A DNA stretch of 64,000 nt from Plantago ovata (taxonomy: Eukaryota > Streptophyta > Magnoliopsida > Lamiales > Plantaginaceae): positions 102,337,348-102,401,347 of the forward strand of contig CM051456.1 in NCBI GenBank assembly GCA_028274465.1, read 5' to 3'. Shown in pieces: positions 1 through 11,114 of this stretch. Within the stretch, counting starts at the first letter, position 1. Every line of letters starts with the position of its first letter. The notes beneath the pieces are model-generated. The model worked only from the letters and a program-made list of their open reading frames with translations. It had not been told where the DNA came from and ran no database searches. Both the position numbers and the translations under genes were made by a program.

Positions 1-631
1 AAATGCATAATTCGACCATGGGAACCGTATGATATAATACTGGAAAAAGTTAAAGAACAAAGGGAAACCCAAGAACAAAATAGTTGTATCTTGACGTTAA
101 TAATTTGTATTGGAACGGATATTGATGTTAATAATGCTCGATAGTAATATTGGTGATTTCAATTTCCTTGATAGACAGTTAGGTCACAAGTAATTTGTAG
201 TAATTGGAATCAGTAGCGTTCTCATTTGTTAAATAAAAGGGAACATATTGGGAGCGCAGTACTTGGGTTGTCGATTGTTATATAAATAGGAACACATGCA
301 CACAGAAGGATGGAGAGGGTTTGTATACTGTACTGAATGAGAAATATAGGAAGGGAGGGTGAGAGAGAGCCCACACGCAGAAGAGAAATCTGGGCAAATT
401 CCCATGCCATCTCTCTCCTGAAACACAAAAGCATACATTTTATTAATCAGTGACCTGCCAAGAGAGCTCACCCATCATGACAAAGGTCTCTCACAAATTA
501 TACTATCACTATCTCTCCTAGAAATTGCCGAGCGAGCGCACCTGATCGACATGGCAAAGGTCTCACACACCTTATACAATCACTATTTGTCTTAGGGACC
601 TGCCAAGTGACCGCACTCGACAGGGCAAAGG
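1..631. repeat. Host intergenic segment, duplicate copy 1 (left part)
   Basis: Non-coding, AT-rich DNA that matches 46370-46791 nearly base for base apart from small indels, then runs into a minisatellite. It is the left part of a locally duplicated segment; the right part resumes at 42645 after the copia A insertion. Short minus-strand ORFs here do not keep one frame between the two copies, so I do not call a gene. Confidence 0.75.
450..631. repeat. Minisatellite, copy 1 (left part)
   Basis: Three units of about 71-75 bp begin near 450, 521 and 596. Each reads roughly TGACCTGCCAAGCGAGC, then CACCCGTCATGGCAAAGG, then TCTCTCACACCTTATAC and ACTATCTCTCTTAG. Copia A inserted inside the third unit; the array continues at 42645-42740. 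A homologous array lies at 48078-48360. Confidence 0.8.
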
Positions 632-2196
632 TGTTAGGAAACTTGTAATTTTGATGAGCAATTAACCATGCTAAATTAAGGAAAGTCCAGTAACTAGTAC
701 TCTTAAGGTCCATAGGAATTTAGAATTTTAAAGGACATTGTAAAAGAGGAACGTTTGTTGAAGACTTAGAGTAGGTGCTAGATAGGTGTTTTATCCGCTT
801 ATGATGTATCTTGTTTTCTGAAAAGAAAAACAACCTATTGAAGCATTTGGTGATGATGTACTTTGTTTACACAAACAAACTATTGAAGCATTAGAACCGT
901 TCAGAAACTTGAAGAATTCGAAGACTGAAGACTAAAGAAGATTTCTGAAGATGGTATCTACAAAGGCACATGTTGCTCAGAAAGTGGAAACTTCAGCAAC
1001 AGCTTGCATAAGTGAAAATCTATATGACAGAGTAGGTTGTGCTTGCTGAAACTGAGACTGACCACTTGCTGAAAAACATATGTGACCTCCTTGCTGAAAG
1101 TACTTGCATTTGCGCTTCAACGTTCATATTTGAATTCCATTCAAATGAACATTAAATGCAAAGTAAGCACGCGAAGAACATGAAGACTAGAAGACAAATA
1201 AAGGACGCTGCTGAAAGTACAAAAGCAAGACAGTGACATCTTAAGGAACAAAGCCTTAGAATTCGAAATTCAAACGGCTACCTTGATTCATTATAAATAG
1301 AGGTCATCCGGCAAAGAGTTGAAGTGTGTCAACAACGTGATCAAACTCTCACTTGTGCTTAAACTCACATACCCTTCAAATACTCTTTATTCCCATTGAT
1401 CCGTTCCAAGACTTAAAGCTTGAAAAAGCTACTTGTGATGAAGTAGAACATACACGGCTAAGAAATTAGTTAAGTGTTCTTTCTTTCGAACAAGAACAAG
1501 TCTTGACACCAGAAACAATCAAACTTGTTTACTGCAAAGTATTCAAAGTTTTGTTTCTTAGATTTCTTATTGTAGCTGAATAAGTTATAATCAAGTTATC
1601 TCATCCCAAACCTCTCTAACTGAAAATACACCCTTTCAGGCGTGAAATTCAGGGGGAACTTAATCAAGCATAGTATTGCTGATTATAAGTCCCAAGTTTG
1701 GTGGAGAACAAGGTTTCGTTCTCTAGTTAGGTTGGAAACGAAGCAAGTGTGCTTTGGTTTCTGTCGAATCGCTCTAGATAGGTGTTGTAAGGAACCTCAA
1801 ACTTATCTTAGTGGATTCAGTCCTAGAAAGGACAAAGTGGATTAGTTGAGAGATTACGCCACTCTCAGATACCACTATAAAAGTGTTTGTGTGATTTACT
1901 TACTGCATTTAGTTTTCAGCAAAGCATATCTATATGTACACTGTCACTCTGTTCACTTGCTGAAACTATCACTTACTGATAAAGCACTTATTGTACAAAG
2001 ACTTCCGCTCTCTGATTTTAAGTACCAGTAAAACTCGTTATTGAAAAGTAACTAGTGCTTGGTGAGGAAGTTAAGTATCAGCAAACTCATTACTGAAAAG
2101 TAATAAGCCCTTGCTGAGAAAGTTTTTAAACGATGAAAGTTTGAAAAGACTATTCACCCCCCTCTAGTCTTTTCTTGTTGTTTAAACGGACCAACA
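632..2196 (+). repeat. Copia A 5' LTR
   Basis: 1565 bp, TGTTAGG to CCAACA. It is followed two bases later by the initiator-Met PBS. Near its 3' end it carries two tandem copies of a block of about 52 bp (about 2020-2126) containing AAGTATCAGCAAACTC and TTGCTGAGAAAGTT. It is rich in the words GCTGAA and TCAGCAA. Matches the LTRs at 41066-42644 and 5051-6161 plus 15694-16154. Confidence 0.95.
1292..1299 (+). promoter_or_regulatory. LTR TATA box (copia A 5' LTR)
   Basis: TATAAATA, followed by a GAGGTCATCCGGC leader. The same box and context occur at 5714-5721 in the copia B LTR and 41733-41740 in the copia A 3' LTR. Likely start of the genomic RNA. Confidence 0.75.
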
Positions 2197-2198
2197 AG

Positions 2199-2210
2199 TG
2201 GTATCAGAGC
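2199..2210 (+). other. Primer-binding site, initiator tRNA-Met
   Basis: TGGTATCAGAGC, complementary to the 3' end of plant initiator tRNA-Met, two bases after the LTR end. This is the usual minus-strand primer site of plant copia elements. Confidence 0.95.
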
Positions 2211-2308
2211 TGGAGGTTCTTTAACCTTCAGCACTGAACCTAGATCCCCTTAGGTTCTTTCCGTAAATCACTCTCACTTGATCAGTTTGGTTGTCTTTTG
2301 CTGACAGG

Positions 2309-4447
2309 ATGTCTTTAGGAGACACTCCCTTGCTGAAGCTGGAAAACTATGAAAAATGGCGAAACAACATGATGCTACATCTTGAGGCCATAAGTGATGA
2401 GATGGTTACTGTCATTAATGATCGACCTATCAAGATCACTAAGATTGAGAAAAGCTTCCCTCACAAAACCACGGATCCTATTGGTAAGCAAACTATCTTG
2501 GGAGACCCGGTTGACGCCGTCGTTCCAAAAACAAGAGAGGAATGGACTTCCGACGAAGCTAAGAGATTCCGTCTTGATGGCCAAGCATGAAATATCATTA
2601 TTCGATCAACTCCGGATACTATACAGTGCAAACTGTGGGGTGCCAAAACTGCTAAGGAAGCTTGGAAAATGGTTCAAGATCTATGTGATGGATCTGACAA
2701 AACCAAGGAAAACAAACTCGAAGTGATGAAGTTAAAGTTCCAGAACTTTAAACAAGGTACAAATGAGTCACTGGAAGACTTGGACTTCAGATTCACAACT
2801 CTAGTTAGTGAGATGGTCGCCTTGGGAGTTGGAAATCTTTACTCAGATTCTGAAAAGGTGAAAACCATTATCAGAAGTCTGAACCAAGAATGGATCCACA
2901 CTCAGAATTTCTACTACAATCAAGGAATGCCAAACATCACACCTACAGAGTTGTTCTCTCATCTTGCTATTGTCAACTATGAGACAAAGCAAAGAGAAAA
3001 TGTGTTTGCTGAAAAATCGCAAAACATTGCTCTTGCTGCACAGCCGTCATCTTCTGAAAAGAAGAATGATAAAGAGCCCGTTGATGAAAATACTTTAGTT
3101 GTTAAAAACATGAAGAAATTCATCGGTAAGGAACTTGAGAGGCGAAAAGCAAAAGAGAAGCTGAAAAAGCATCTTGGTAACAACTACCATAAATACAAGA
3201 ATGAGGCTAGCTCGCTGAACAAGCAAGCTCAGCAAGCAAATTTCTCTGAAGAACCATCAGTTGGAAATGATCTCTGCTTTTATTGCAAAAAGCCTGGACA
3301 CTTCAAAGCAAATTGTCCTTTGCTGAAAGGCAAATCTGCTGAAAAGAAGAAGAAGTTCAAAAGAGCTTTTATTACTGAAGAAAAGAAGAAGCTTCAAGCA
3401 AAAATCGATGCGTTGTGCATTGATACTAGCTCCGAAGACAGTGAGGAAGAAAGCTCAGACACTAAAGATGAAGAAGCCACTCTTGACGTAGAGATTGGCA
3501 AGGAAGTTTGTGGAATAGCTATGGAAGTTAATCCAGATGTGTCAAACTACGAATTCTGCCTCATGGCCGGTCAGGTAAACAGTCCTACCTCCGACTCTGA
3601 CTCAGAAAGTGAAGATGAGATTGACGTTCACAAGATTCAAGGAGAAATCGAAAGATTTGAGAAAACTCTGAGCAAACAGCAAGAGAAACTACAGAATGCT
3701 GAAACTCTGACCAAGCAGACTACTGAAAAGTACGTATTGCTGAAGGAAGAGACAGAAAAGAAAGATGCTGAAATAGTGCATCTCAAGAAGTTGATTGCTG
3801 AAGCTACAAAGAAGAATTCTCAGATGACAATAGAATTGGAAGAATATCAGTCCTCAATTCTAAAGTCACTTGCTGAAATACAAGAAATGAAAAGGATGAA
3901 AATCAATTTCAAATCTTATGCTGATGCAAATAATACACTGACTGAACTAAACTCTTATATGAGAAATCCATCTCAGAAAGAAGGTTTAGGTGCAACGTAT
4001 GAAGGTGATGACGTAATAATCTTGAGTAAAGACAAATCACCAATTACCTTTGTACGTGCTACTGATAGTGGTCAACCAGAACTCTATCAGATTGGTCAAT
4101 CTAAGGTTGCTGAAAAATGCAATCAAGTACCTACGCCCGTAAAGCCCGTTGTTGCTACTCAAAGTAACAAGACTTTAAAAGGAAAACAGGTTGCTGAAAA
4201 GCAAACTGTAAAGAAAAAGGATGCTGTAAAGCATTCCACCAAACAAGTTGCTGAAAAGCAATTTGTTAAGACAAAAGGCAAGATTACCAAAAGTAATCAG
4301 AAGACCTTTGCTGACAAACCTGAATCAAGTAAGGTTGTTGAGACAAAAACTCAGCATTCTCCAAAAAGTGGACTCGGTTTCAAAACCAAGCAAAGTCAAC
4401 TTTTTCATGAGTATAAGCAAAGTCAGCTTGATACTTCAAAGAGATGA
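2309..4447 (+). pseudogene. Copia A gag (intron-retained form)
   Basis: Capsid/nucleocapsid precursor. I take the ATG at 2309 because the homologous gag of copia B starts the same way at 16267. An in-frame TGA at 2588-2590 replaces the ATA codon of copy B; after it the frame runs open to TGA at 4445. In order: a copia-type Gag domain (residues about 1-230), a basic linker, a CCHC zinc knuckle (C-x2-C-x4-H-x4-C, codons near 3274-3315), an acidic stretch, and from about residue 440 a predicted coiled coil of about 100 residues, then a lysine-rich tail. Everything after 3574 lies in an intron-like segment absent from copy B. The same lysine-rich composition continues in the +1 frame to TAA at 4729-4731, so a frameshift near 4440 probably cut off the last 95 or so residues. 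Not functional as read. Confidence 0.85.
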
Positions 4448-4754
4448 ACAAAACCAAGCCTAAGAGTTCTGACAAGACTCAAAACGCTAGGGCTAGAAGG
4501 AACCTTGCTAGAAAAGAACTTACTGAAAAGTATGTTCAACAAAAAGGTCAACCGAGCAAGACACCACATCAGAAAGTGGATTTGATCAGCACGAATCAAA
4601 AGTCTTTCGGCTCAAAACCTCCTAGTTCCTCACCAAGTAGAAAACAAGTCAAAGTTGAAAAACTTAAGACTTGGGTTTCCACTGGACGCATTCTTGAACA
4701 TGTTAATGGACATCCAATATTGGATAATTAACTTGTTTACTCTTGATTGTGCAG
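3575..4754 (+). other. Candidate 1180-bp gag-pol intron (present in copia A, absent in copia B)
   Basis: Begins GTAAAC after the gag codons for Met-Ala-Gly-Gln and ends TTGATTGTGCAG before the Thr-Ser-Ala-Thr-Glu start of protease. Copia B (17512/17513) joins these flanks directly and in phase. A branch-point-like TTAAC lies about 20 nt before the acceptor and the 3' end is T-rich. Retaining it gives an extended Gag that ends inside the segment (ancestral stop probably 4729-4731). Removing it fuses Gag in phase 0 to protease and the rest of Pol. A 3-bp CAG shared at both edges means simple deletion cannot be ruled out from two copies alone. Confidence 0.75.
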
Positions 4755-5050
4755 ACTTCAGCCACGGAGACAAACGATGCAATCTGGCACTTTGACAGTG
4801 GTTGTGGAAAACACATGACGGGCAACAAGAATAACCTTATAAACTATAGACAGTGGTCTAAAGGTCCAACAATAAGGTTTGCTGGTGGAGGCCCTGGTTC
4901 TACAAAAGGCTACGGTGACGTGAAGTTAGGATGCATTAACATTTCGGGAGTTCTTTATGTCAAAAATCTTAAGTTTAACCTTTTCAGCATGAGTCAATTT
5001 GCTGATAAAGGATACTTCATCAAAATAAAAAATGATGAATGTAAACTTAT
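4755..5050 (+). pseudogene. Copia A protease fragment
   Basis: Retropepsin region of Pol with the catalytic Asp-Ser-Gly in an Ile-Trp-His-Phe-Asp-Ser-Gly-Cys context, followed by the region leading to the GAG-pre-integrase domain (LFSMSQFADKGY). Cut at 5050 by the copia B LTR, which begins TGTTAGG at 5051. The continuation is not in the window: A resumes only at 32330, in late integrase. Confidence 0.9.
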
Positions 5051-6161
5051 TGTTAGGAAAAATTTGTAATTTTGATGAACAATTAACCATGCTAAATTAA
5101 GGAAAGTCCAGTAACTAGTACTCTTAAGGTCCATAGGAATTTAGAATTTTAAGGACATTGTAAAAGAGGAACGTTTGCTCAAGACTTAGAGTAGGTGCTA
5201 GATAGGTTAGTTTTACCGCTTATGATGTATCTTGTTTTCTGAAAAGAAAAACAACCTATTGAAGCATTTGCTAATGATGTACTTTGTTTACACAAATAAA
5301 CTATTGAAGCATTTAGAACCGTTCAGAAACTTGAAGAATTCGAAGACTGAAGACTAGAAGATTTCTGAAGACTGGTATCTACAAAGGCACATGTTGCTCA
5401 GAAAGTGGAAACTTCAGCAACAGCTTGCATAAGTGAAAATCTAAACGACAGAGTAGGTTGTGCTTGCTGAAACTGAGACTGACCACTTGCTGATGAACAT
5501 ATGTGACCTCTTTGCTGATAGTACTTGAATTTGCGCTCCAACGTTCATGTTTGAATCTCATTCAAATGAACATTAAATGCAAAGCATGCACGCGAAGGAT
5601 ATGAAGACTAGAAGACAAATAAAGGACGCTGCTGAAAGTACAAAAGCAAGATAGTGACATCTTAAGGAACAAAAGCCTTAGAATTTGAAATTCAAACGGC
5701 TCCCTTGATTCACTATAAATAGAGGTCATCCGGCAAAGAGTTGAAGTGTGTCAACAACGTGATCAAACTCTTACTTGTGCTTAAACTCACATACCCTTCA
5801 AACACTCTTTACTGCCATTGATCCGTTCCAAGACTTAAAGCTTGAAAAAGCTACTTGTGAAGAAGTAGAACATACACGGCTAAGAAATTAGTTAAGTGTT
5901 CTTTCTTTCGAACAAGAACACGTCTTGACACCAGAAACAATCAAACTTGTTTACTACAAAGTATTCAAAGTTTTGTTTCTTAGATTACTTGTTGTAGCTG
6001 AATAAGTTATAATCAAGTTATCTCATCCCAAACCTCTCTAACTGAAAATACACCCTTTCAGGCGTGATATTCAGGGGGGACTTAATCGAGCATAGTGTTG
6101 CTGATTAAAAGTCCCAAGTTTGGTGGAGAACAAGGTTTCGTTCTCTAGTTAGGTTGGAAAC
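5051..6161 (+). repeat. Copia B 5' LTR, part 1
   Basis: First 1111 bp of the LTR, starting TGTTAGG; TATA box at 5714-5721. Broken at 6161 by gypsy D, with duplication GAAAC at 6157-6161 and 15689-15693. Continues at 15694. Confidence 0.93.
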
Positions 6162-7319
6162 TGATGAAAGTGTATTTTACACCTTCATTCGAGTCTTTTT
6201 TCACCTATTTAGCTATCATCTATGATAATTTAGCTATATTATAGTGCATTTTATTAGAATAGTGTCACGTTTCCCTTTAGTTTGCATTTTTCAGGTTTTA
6301 GGTGAAAAACGTGATTTTCTGGGAAATTATATTGAAGAGAACGAAGATTCGGTGTTTTGTGGTCATCCGTGGTGTATCTAGAAGGTTCAGGACGAGATTT
6401 GAGGTCTAGAGGTCGAGTTTCAAGGCTTAAAGGTCACTAGAAGGCAAAATCCGAGTCCGAAAAGGAAAAGAAGACCAAAAACGCGTCAAAAACGCGTTTC
6501 TGCCGACTGGAGCTCCCGGGCGGTTGGCCCGGTGTCTGGGGCGATTCGCCCCACGCCTTCCGAACTCCTATATATAGTTGCTTCTGTTTCTACGTTTTTC
6601 AGACTTTTTTAGACCTTTTTTTGTACTTTTCACATTAGTTTTAGATAGGAATTCTCCATAGCCTGTTCTGGGAATTCTTAGCATAGGAGACTATTTTTCT
6701 TATCAATTTGGAGCTTGTGAGTTCGCGATTCTTCGGAAATTGACAACCTTCGTTGGTAACATTGTATCTCACGATTTTTCTATTTATATTTATATCTTTC
6801 AACATGTTTTCATTCAATCTTGCTTTGATTGATGTTGATTGCATGACATCTATGAGTAGCTAAATCTATCGTTGGTGATAGTATGTGATTTCTTAGCTAG
6901 GGTTCTTAATTATGCATGATGGTTGTAACGCGAATCAGACCTGAGTTATTGCCTTATTTCTTTGATCTATATAAGCCCTCTATCTTCGTAGTGTTGAATT
7001 GAACGAAACACATTGGACAATTCATGATCTTAGATTTTTATGCAAAACGATTGGGTACTTCATGCATGATTATTAACCTGATGCTTTGAATGATCATACT
7101 ATCACTAACTTCCATTATTATTAATAAAGAAAATCTGTGCTAAGTCGATTGTTGAGTTTATAGTTTAAGTTAAATTAGATAAAGCTAGTTATAGTCCTTA
7201 GAGATCGACATTCGAGGTTATTTTACTGCTACACTACGGTTTTCGTTGTAGTTGTGAATTGCCTTTGGCTAAAAACAAATTTATTTGATTAATTGAGTCT
7301 GACAAACTTCGGTTCATCA
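6162..7319 (+). repeat. Gypsy D 5' LTR
   Basis: 1158 bp, TGATGAA to TTCATCA. Holds GC-rich palindromes just upstream of a TATA box (6569-6576). The 3' LTR copy (14481-15688) has an extra palindrome unit near 14850-14890. Confidence 0.94.
6509..6576 (+). promoter_or_regulatory. Gypsy D LTR promoter: GC palindromes plus TATA box
   Basis: A CCCGGGCGGTTGGCCCGG block and GGGGCGATTCGCCCC lie directly upstream of TATATATA (6569-6576). The same layout appears in the 3' LTR, in the LTRs of gypsy C and E, and in the two solo LTRs on the minus strand. Likely the genomic RNA promoter. Confidence 0.65.
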
Positions 7320-7321
7320 AA

Positions 7322-7341
7322 TTGGCGTCGTTGTCGGGGAC
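7322..7341 (+). other. Gypsy D primer-binding site (tRNA-Asp type)
   Basis: TTGGCGTCGTTGTCGGGGA, two mismatches from TTGGCGCCGTTGCCGGGGA, which is intact in gypsy C. This class of PBS is typical of Athila-group elements and is complementary to tRNA-Asp. Confidence 0.85.
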
Positions 7342-7458
7342 TATACTCCTTTTTTCTGTTTAGCTTATTTATATTTTCAGCATTCAATTCCTAGTTTTAG
7401 TAGTTTTATTTTATTTGATCTCTCTGATACTCCTTTCTTAGCTTGTTACAGATAGTGT

Positions 7459-8751
7459 AAGCGAAGTACACGATCTAGGGGAACACCGCTTGCTGAACCA
7501 ATCGCTGAAATCGACAGAGTCTACCACCAAAGAAGGCGACTACTTCGACGACGTGAACTAGAGGAAATAGAGGATACTGATTTCTCTGAATCTCTACACA
7601 GTCTTTTTAAGGAAATCATCGTAATGGCAGAAGCTAGACCACTGAAATCATGGGTTCAACCCACCAAGGATCGTATGAGGGGACCGACGATTGTTCTTTC
7701 GCCTGCAACTGGAGATCTGGAAATAAAAAACCACGTGTTCCAGCAACTGCCGAGGTTCTATGGCTTGGCAAGGGAAGATGTGATGGGGTACTAGCACGAT
7801 ATCAATGACTTCGTCAACCAACTCCCACGACCCGGAGCTGAAATAATAGCGGATGAGTTGAGAATGAAGGTTTTTTCTATGGGGCTTGGCGACAGGGCCA
7901 AGTCATGGTTGAGTTCTCTACCGGCGGGTTCGCTTGACACTTGGGAAAAGGTTTTTTCAGCATTCATGGAGAAATACTTTCCTCACACCTTGACTACCGC
8001 GCTTAAGAAGCAAATCACTGGATTCAAACAAGACTATGATGAGACTATCTACACCGCGTTTGAGAGGTTCCAAGACCTCATGAACAAGTGCCCTCACCAT
8101 GGTTTTGAGCTTTCGGATCTTGTCCAACACTTCTACAATGGTCTGACCTTTGAGAACCAGCAAGTGGTGGATTTCCAATGCCGTGGAAATATTCGGGAGG
8201 AAACCGCGGAAGCCGTCTGGGCGGTTTTCGAAAGGCTTGCTAAGGGTTCGCAATTCAAGGATCCAAGAGCAATGGTTAGGAGACGTGGACCTGAAGCTCC
8301 ACCTTCTCAGGAGGCCCCTATGTATGGGGGGAATGGGGATCGATTCGAGTGCTTTACCAATGAGTTGAAACAAGTCCTCAAGAGCTCCGCTGGAACAACT
8401 ATGTCGAATGAAGTTTGCCGAATATGCAAGAACTATGGGCATGGAGCTCATATGTGTAGATCGGAGCTTGCATATGATGATGGCAATTGGGTTCAAGGAA
8501 GCGAAGAGGAAGCTTTTGCTATGGAATTTGGTACTCAAGAAGCTAGCTACGGACAAGATGGTAGGAATCCTCGAGGTGGATTTTGGAGAAGAGGGTTCCG
8601 GAACAATCAAGGATACGCACCGGCTAGCCAAACTTATGGCCCTAACCAAGACCGTAGTAAGCTTAGCTATGGTAATGATCACTGCGAAAATCCCGCTCCC
8701 AAAGAGCAACCGAAGTCGAAGACTCATGGAATACTTGCAAAAAATGGTTGA
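7459..8751 (+). pseudogene. Gypsy D gag
   Basis: Gag polyprotein of about 430 residues. The start codon that is ATG in gypsy C (30083) reads AAG here at 7459, and an in-frame TAG at 7792 replaces a Leu codon. From 7858 the frame is open. It holds the retrotransposon-gag domain (motifs SLDTWEKVFSAFMEKYFP and DETIYTAFERFQDLM, then GFELSDLVQHFYNGL) and a CCHC zinc knuckle CRICKNYGHGAHMC. The frame ends at TGA 8749-8751 and overlaps the start of the protease ORF (ATG 8726). Confidence 0.88.
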
Positions 8752-10857
8752 TCACACCCAAAGTTTTCTTAAGCGTTATGAAGAAGGTTCGGAGAAGACT
8801 AGGGCGAGGCTTGATCGTTTGGAAAAGAGCACTAGGCTTGCCCATCAAAAGATTGATGAACGTGTCAGATTCAATCAAATAAATTTGTTATTTAGCCAAA
8901 GGCAATCCACAACTACAACGAAAACAGTAGTGTAGTAGTAGAATGACTCGAGTGTCGTTCTCTCAGGACTATACTAGCTTTATCAAATCTAATTAAGAAT
9001 ATAAAACAACAGATAGAAAGCAATAGGGGTTTTCAAGCAGATAATGGAGATTGGTGATAGTATGGTCCTTCTTAACATAATGGGTCGATAATCCTGCATA
9101 AATTCCTCGGTCTTGCATGGAGATCTTTGAATCAATCTTGTGTCCTGTTGCAAGTATTAAGCACTACAAAGATAATATGGGTCTGACTCATCAACAACTA
9201 ACGTCCTAATGTGTTCCGTAATTATTCAACACTACGAAGATAATTGGTCTGATTGGTTGACAAGTGTCCAAGTGTGCATAATAATCAATACAACATACGA
9301 GAATTTTGGTTGCAACTGATCAACGAAATAAAGCAATGACACGGAGTATAATGCGCGATATAGCCATTAGCATGATTATCTTCCCTCGCTAAGAATTCAC
9401 ATACTACCACCAATGATAAGTTTAGCTACTCATAATAGTCATGCAATCAATAGTAATCATAGAAGAAAACATATTGAAAGAAGAAATAAAATAAGTAGAT
9501 AAAAACTGTAAGATACAAAGTTACCGAAGGTTGTCAATCTCCGGATGATTGCGATCCTACGCGCTCCAATCTGCTATGAAAAAGTATCCCCTAAGCTATG
9601 GAACTCCCAGGACAGGCCCCGAGAAGTTCCTACCTAAAACTATAGAGAGAGGTGAGAAAGTAGGCTTGGAAAGATATGATTTTCGGAGAAAAACTTGAGC
9701 TCTATATATAGGCCCCGAATTTACTCTGGGGCGGTTCGCCCCCCAATATTTCGCGGAATTTCCGCGTTTTTCGACGCGGATTTGGATTTCTTCACCTTTT
9801 CGGACTCGGTTTATGACTTCTAGTAGCCTTCTAACCTCCAGATTCGGCCCCTAGACTCCAAATCCTATCGGAAACCTTCAGATACTCCAAATATGCTTCT
9901 GGAACACCAATTCCTTGTAGACTTCAATATAATTTCTCCGAAATCTCCGAATTTCAACCAAAACCTGTAAAATAAAATCTAAAGGGAAACGTGACACTAT
10001 TCTAATAAAATGTACTAAAATATAGCTAAATTATCATAGAGGATAGCTAAATTAGGTGAAAAAGACTCGAATGAAATTGTAAAATACACATTCATCAAAG
10101 ATGCAAGAGTTGATTGACCGTGGAGCAAGTAGGGAGCAAGGGAAGTTACCTATAAACACTGAGAAGTCGATGTCTATTACCTTGGTGGGTGATCTTCTTG
10201 TTGAAATCACCATCAAGAAGGTTGCTAAATGTGAGTGTTGAAAAGATGGAGAACCTCCACTAGCCAAGGAAGAAGAAAAGGATCTTGGTTCTGATGAGAG
10301 TGAAGAGGAGCAAGAGGATCCCGAGCCAATCCCTGAGAGTTTCATGTTAAGGTCGGGATGGAGAACTTGAAGATGTTCGTGCTACACTAGATACAGGATC
10401 TTACTCTAATGTGCTCCTAATGAATGTGTTTGAGAAGAGTAGCCTTGGAAAACTATCTGAGCATAAGGCTATTGTGCAATTGGCGGATGGATCATTTGTG
10501 AGACCCGAAGGCGTTGTGAAGAACGTATTGGTTAAGATTGGTGGAGCTTCTGTGTACACCAACTTTGTAGTTATGCCGGCGTCTACACCTGGGATGGGGG
10601 ATGTTGTTCTCTTGGGGCGAACATTCTTGACTAAGCTACGCTCCGTGATAGATATCTACCGAAGAACTTGCACCATTGAGGTGGATGGCAAGCAACATGT
10701 GTTGCGAGCCATATCTGATCCAAATATTCACTTCAATGCTTCTCACACAATTAACTACTTTGGTCTTGCTGTCTATGTTCATTCTCATTCACAGGTTCGT
10801 GGCATGAGGAAAAGATCCATGAAGGGGAAGTCTAGTACCCTCAAAAAGAAGAACTAA
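8726..10857 (+). pseudogene. Gypsy D aspartic protease ORF, interrupted by a solo LTR
   Basis: Retropepsin-like ORF starting at ATG 8726, overlapping gag by 26 nt. The solo LTR 8854-10097 splits it; rejoining the flanks restores the phase. Compared with the intact 294-residue copy in gypsy E, this copy also has a TGA near 10240 and a frameshift near 10340. The catalytic Asp-Thr-Gly-Ser motif is at about 10386-10400, the LLGRTFLTK flap/loop region at about 10612-10640, and the C-terminus is strongly basic. No RT follows it. Confidence 0.85.
8854..10097 (-). mobile_element. Solo LTR of the gypsy D family
   Basis: 1244 bp, TGATGAA to TTCATCA, in reverse orientation, flanked by AAGAT at 8849-8853 and 10098-10102. 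It includes the family's palindrome (GGGGCGGTTCGCCCC near 9725) and a TATA-like TATATATAG context on the minus strand near 9705. A product of LTR-LTR recombination within the same family. Confidence 0.93.
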
Positions 10858-11110
10858 GATGCAAGAAGAAGTCGAGTCAAAGACTATAAACAATGGCGCT
10901 ATCCGGGAGGCAACCCGGAGTTTTTATCGCTTTTTTATCGCTTTATTGCATTGCATGCATTCATACATTGAACAATTTGCCTTTCTTTATGTGAATTTGT
11001 TCGTTTATTTGTTGCTTTGTGCTTATGTTTATGTTTGAGTGAACTTTTTCGAGTGTTTTTTATGAGGAGAATGGTTTTCGGGGATAAAAACTGAGTTTTT
11101 CGAGAAATTT
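10858..11110 (+). other. Gypsy D spacer with GGGAGGCAACCC hairpin
   Basis: Non-coding stretch after the protease stop. Contains CCGGG-AGGCAA-CCCGG at 10903-10918, followed by a duplicated TTTTTATCGC. The same motif follows the protease stop in gypsy C (about 27145-27170) and E (about 63040-63060). Confidence 0.6.
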
Positions 11111-11114
11111 CGTC

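Noticed and set aside
222..471. Minus-strand ORFs in the left host segment, partly repeated at 46568-46820
   Set aside because: The two copies favour different frames and indels are not multiples of three, so no coding constraint is visible.
450..631. CRISPR-like array
   Set aside because: Units are contiguous, imperfect 71-75 bp repeats without spacers, in a plant genome.
7957..8727. Long minus-strand ORF (256 codons) opposite gypsy D gag
   Set aside because: A shadow of the gag frame; similar shadows lie opposite other gag and protease copies and contain no recognised domain.
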